DNA of 7,434 nt. Source: Candidatus Nitrosopolaris nunavutensis (GTDB lineage: Archaea; Thermoproteota; Nitrososphaeria; Nitrososphaerales; Nitrososphaeraceae). The stretch lies in the NCBI GenBank assembly GCA_002501855.1, contig DAOM01000126.1:1-7434 (forward strand). Reading direction: 5' to 3'. Shown piece after piece: positions 5,733 through 7,434 of the stretch; position 1 is the stretch's first letter, and the number at the start of each line of letters is the position of its first letter. A program made the translations under genes and the position numbers. The notes under the pieces are model-generated. The model had not been told where the DNA came from, did not search any database, and saw only the letters and a program-made list of their open reading frames with translations.

Positions 5733-6050
5733 GGACATATCCGGAGAGGCTTTTAGATTCCAGAAGAAATATGCAGAACGGAAGGCAAGAGAAAAGCTCG
5801 TCTTACATGGTAATAAGTTGATGAGCTACTTCACACAGATTAGCACGGACATCTACTACGCTTACACATACATACACTAGACCAACAAAATAATGATAAA
5901 AAGAAAATAATTAGAGTAAGGAAGAGGTCGTAATTTGGACTGCCTGGAATTTGCCATATTAACAATTCACCACTTCGAACATGTTGGTGATTCAGTATTC
6001 CCACATTATGGATGGAGAAACCGAACAAGAATTAGTACCAAGCGATGAAG
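5733..6050. other. divergent intergenic region, no convincing gene
   Basis: This separates the divergently transcribed polymerase and aldo/keto reductase genes. A plus-strand frame is open from 5689 to 5880 and has protein-like composition in its middle part, but it lacks a start codon before ATG 5821 and overlaps the polymerase promoter. A 19-codon acidic frame runs from ATG 6008 to TAA 6065-6067, just ahead of the reductase. Neither is supported as a gene. Confidence 0.45.
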
Positions 6051-6058
6051 TTTTATAC
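6051..6058 (+). promoter_or_regulatory. possible TATA box of the aldo/keto reductase gene
   Basis: TTTTATAC lies 22-29 nt before the ATG at 6080, so transcription would begin at or very near the start codon. If the transcript is leaderless, the GAGGGGG at 6072-6078 cannot act as a ribosome binding site even though it resembles one. Confidence 0.4.
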
Positions 6059-6079
6059 TCACTTTAACATTGAGGGGGC

Positions 6080-6895
6080 ATGCTATTGACCTTAAAATCC
6101 CGGGCCAGACTCAACAACGGAGTCGAGATTCCACGCCTCGGCTTAGGAGTTTACCAGTCACCTCCTGGAAGAATAACACAACATGCAGTCAAGTACGCGT
6201 TGAATATAGGCTACCGACACATCGACACGGCCAGTCTATACGGGAATGAGGCGGATGTAGGCATGGCACTCAGGGAAGGTGGACTCCGGAGGGAGGAAGT
6301 CTTTATCACCACGAAGGTCTGGAACAGTGACCAAGGATATGACTCGACTTTGCGAGCGTGTGAGGGGAGCTTGCGACGGCTCGGGTTGACCTACGTAGAC
6401 CTCTACCTCATTCACTGGCCAGTCCAAGGAATGAGTGATGAGACCTGGAGGGCAATGGTTCGGTTGTCCGAGGAGAGCAAGGCCCGGGCGATTGGCGTGA
6501 GCAACTACGAGATCCCGAATCTGAAAGAGCTCCTCAAGAGCTCTGACGTTACGCCTGCGGTGAACCAAGTAGAATTCCATCCATTCCTATACCAAAAGGA
6601 TCTGTTACAGTTCTGCGAGAAAAATAGGATTCAGCTGGAAGCTTACAGCCCGTTGACCAGGGGAGAAAGGCTTGACCATCCAAATCTTTTAGCGGTAGCG
6701 AAGGAATATGGCAAGACGTCGGCTCAGGTCCTAATTCGGTGGAGCTTACAACACGGCTTGGTCGTCATTCCGAAGTCCATACACGAGGAGAGAATCCGGC
6801 AAAATAGCGAGGTCTTCGACTTCCAGCTTGAATCCGAAGACATGAAACTTCTCGATTCACTCAATGAGAATTTGCGCACAGTGTTTTTGAGTTAG
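6080..6895 (+). CDS. aldo/keto reductase (NADPH-dependent carbonyl reductase)
   Basis: A 271-residue cytoplasmic TIM-barrel oxidoreductase that reduces aldehydes or ketones to alcohols with NAD(P)H. The catalytic tetrad is complete: D49 and Y54 in GYRHIDTASLYGNE (44-57), K79 in FITTKVWN (75-82), and H112 in VDLYLIHWP (106-114). Other family signatures are IPRLGLGVYQ (17-26), AIGVSNYE (137-144), NQVEFHPF (162-169) and the cofactor site IPKSIHEERIRQN (230-242), where K232, S233 and R238 fit NADPH 2'-phosphate binding. Length is normal for the prokaryotic subfamily related to 2,5-diketo-D-gluconate reductases and methylglyoxal-active reductases; the substrate cannot be read from sequence. ATG 6080 is preceded by GAGGGGG and a TATA-like box. 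Base composition is unlike the neighbours: 97 of 180 bases are G/C in three sampled lines (6301-6360, 6421-6540), against 61 of 180 in samples of the nitroreductase and polymerase genes. This suggests acquisition from a higher-GC relative or bacterium. Transcribed alone. Confidence 0.93.
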   Translation: MLLTLKSRARLNNGVEIPRLGLGVYQSPPGRITQHAVKYALNIGYRHIDTASLYGNEADVGMALREGGLRREEVFITTKVWNSDQGYDSTLRACEGSLRRLGLTYVDLYLIHWPVQGMSDETWRAMVRLSEESKARAIGVSNYEIPNLKELLKSSDVTPAVNQVEFHPFLYQKDLLQFCEKNRIQLEAYSPLTRGERLDHPNLLAVAKEYGKTSAQVLIRWSLQHGLVVIPKSIHEERIRQNSEVFDFQLESEDMKLLDSLNENLRTVFLS

Positions 6896-7169
6896 CAATA
6901 TGTCGTATCGCATACCGCAAAAAAATGATGGATGGTTGATCGTAGTTTAGGCTTCAATCCAAGCGTCTGAAAGCGTTCTTTGCTTTAAGCGAAGTCATAA
7001 GCTGTACATGATTCATTCTACAAATATTTTCCATGTGCTTTCGCCTTGATAGTAAGAATAACTTTGCTTCGTCTACCTTTATATTCTACCTGATGAATTG
7101 TCTAACCCTCAAGAACCGCTAATAGGATTTAGTAAACCATTGAACCTGCTGTGCTTGGCTATATAAAAT
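6896..7169. other. intergenic stretch, no convincing gene
   Basis: This lies between convergent genes: the aldo/keto reductase on plus and the phosphatase-type pseudogene on minus. CTTTGCTT-T-AAGCGAAG near 6980-6997 is an imperfect palindrome. A short minus-strand frame here has no recognisable motif. Confidence 0.4.
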
Positions 7170-7434
7170 TCACTGCACATCGTTGACTATCTTTTCACCT
7201 ATCGCAGATTCAACACTCATTCCATTGTCGATATCTTCTTTGAAGTGGATTCCAGGCAAAACCTCGACATAGATGCTTCGACAAGACGGTTGTCAAAATA
7301 GTTATGTTCGTTTGGGAACAACTTATCTAAAACCTTAGTTGCAGCTGCAGAGATCGCTGAATGCCCTATATCCTGGAAAATTCGGTGTGCTATTGTAAAA
7401 TTAGCAATGCGTTGCTTACCAACCATTAGCAATG
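7170..7434 (-). pseudogene. PAP2 / vanadium-dependent haloperoxidase-type enzyme, frameshifted, 5' part outside the window
   Basis: This minus-strand remnant preserves the C-terminal half of the PAP2/vanadium haloperoxidase active site in three frames. TPNFPGY (7388 down to 7368) is the lead-in to the usual P-S-G-H-S. One stray base later the frame changes and reads GHSAISAAATKVLDKLFP, the histidine-containing motif and its helix, on to EASMSRF. After the run of four A at 7258-7261 the frame changes again to PGIHFKEDIDNGMSVESAIG, ending at TGA 7170-7172. Joined, the pieces rebuild the family motif S-R-x-x-x-G-x-H-x-x-x-D. Two independent frameshifts, and apparent loss of the residues between GY and GHS, mean it is inactive. 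Intact relatives use this pocket to bind phosphate or vanadate, as phosphatases or haloperoxidases. The pattern cannot separate those two activities, though HSAISAAA followed by GIHF is more haloperoxidase-like. Confidence 0.72.

Noticed and set aside
5689..5880. Plus-strand open frame of 63 codons with protein-like composition (FRFQKKYAERKAREK near the middle)
   Set aside because: It has no start codon before ATG 5821, overlaps the polymerase promoter and inverted repeat, and matches no family I know. A gene fragment cannot be excluded.
6008..6067. 19-codon acidic frame just upstream of the aldo/keto reductase, possible leader peptide
   Set aside because: The likely TATA box of the reductase lies inside it, so it would not be on the reductase transcript.
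6236..6580. Minus-strand frame of 114 codons inside the aldo/keto reductase
   Set aside because: It is antisense to a gene with a complete catalytic tetrad and is explained by that gene's higher GC, which lowers stop frequency.

Overview
The window looks like part of an archaeal genome, most likely a low-GC soil ammonia oxidiser of the Nitrososphaerota (Nitrososphaerales, Nitrosocosmicus-like). This is inferred from three things: small winged-helix regulators of a type that is greatly expanded in that group, GTG/TTG starts without convincing Shine-Dalgarno sites, and TATA-like boxes 22-35 nt before starts, as expected of leaderless or short-leader archaeal transcripts. No rRNA, tRNA, CRISPR array or insertion sequence was found.

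Layout. (1) 67-1689 (+) is an intact 540-residue tandem nitroreductase of the SagB/ThcOx type. (2) 1690-3821 looks empty if only long ORFs are considered, but the minus strand carries a 52-residue ribbon-helix-helix regulator (2135-2293), a frameshifted winged-helix regulator (2377-2665), a possible 65-residue hypothetical protein (2920-3117), a possible frameshifted one-helix membrane protein (3274-3545) and the tail of a second, more decayed winged-helix regulator (3571-3720). (3) 3822-5672 (-) is an intact 616-residue fusion of a DUF72 domain to a Y-family DNA polymerase with a PIP-box-like C-terminus. (4) 5673-6079 is an intergenic region between two divergent genes; it holds an inverted repeat over the polymerase promoter. 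(5) 6080-6895 (+) is an intact aldo/keto reductase, clearly richer in GC than its neighbours. (6) 7170 to the window end (-) is a frameshifted remnant of a PAP2/vanadium haloperoxidase-type enzyme.

The genes do not form one operon or pathway. The picture is three intact, separately transcribed enzyme genes separated by decaying minus-strand genes. The most novel item is the DUF72-polymerase fusion, a possible translesion/repair protein with an unexplained N-terminal partner. The most useful annotation additions are the unlisted ribbon-helix-helix gene with an 8-bp tandem repeat upstream of its promoter, and the reconstructed frameshifted genes.
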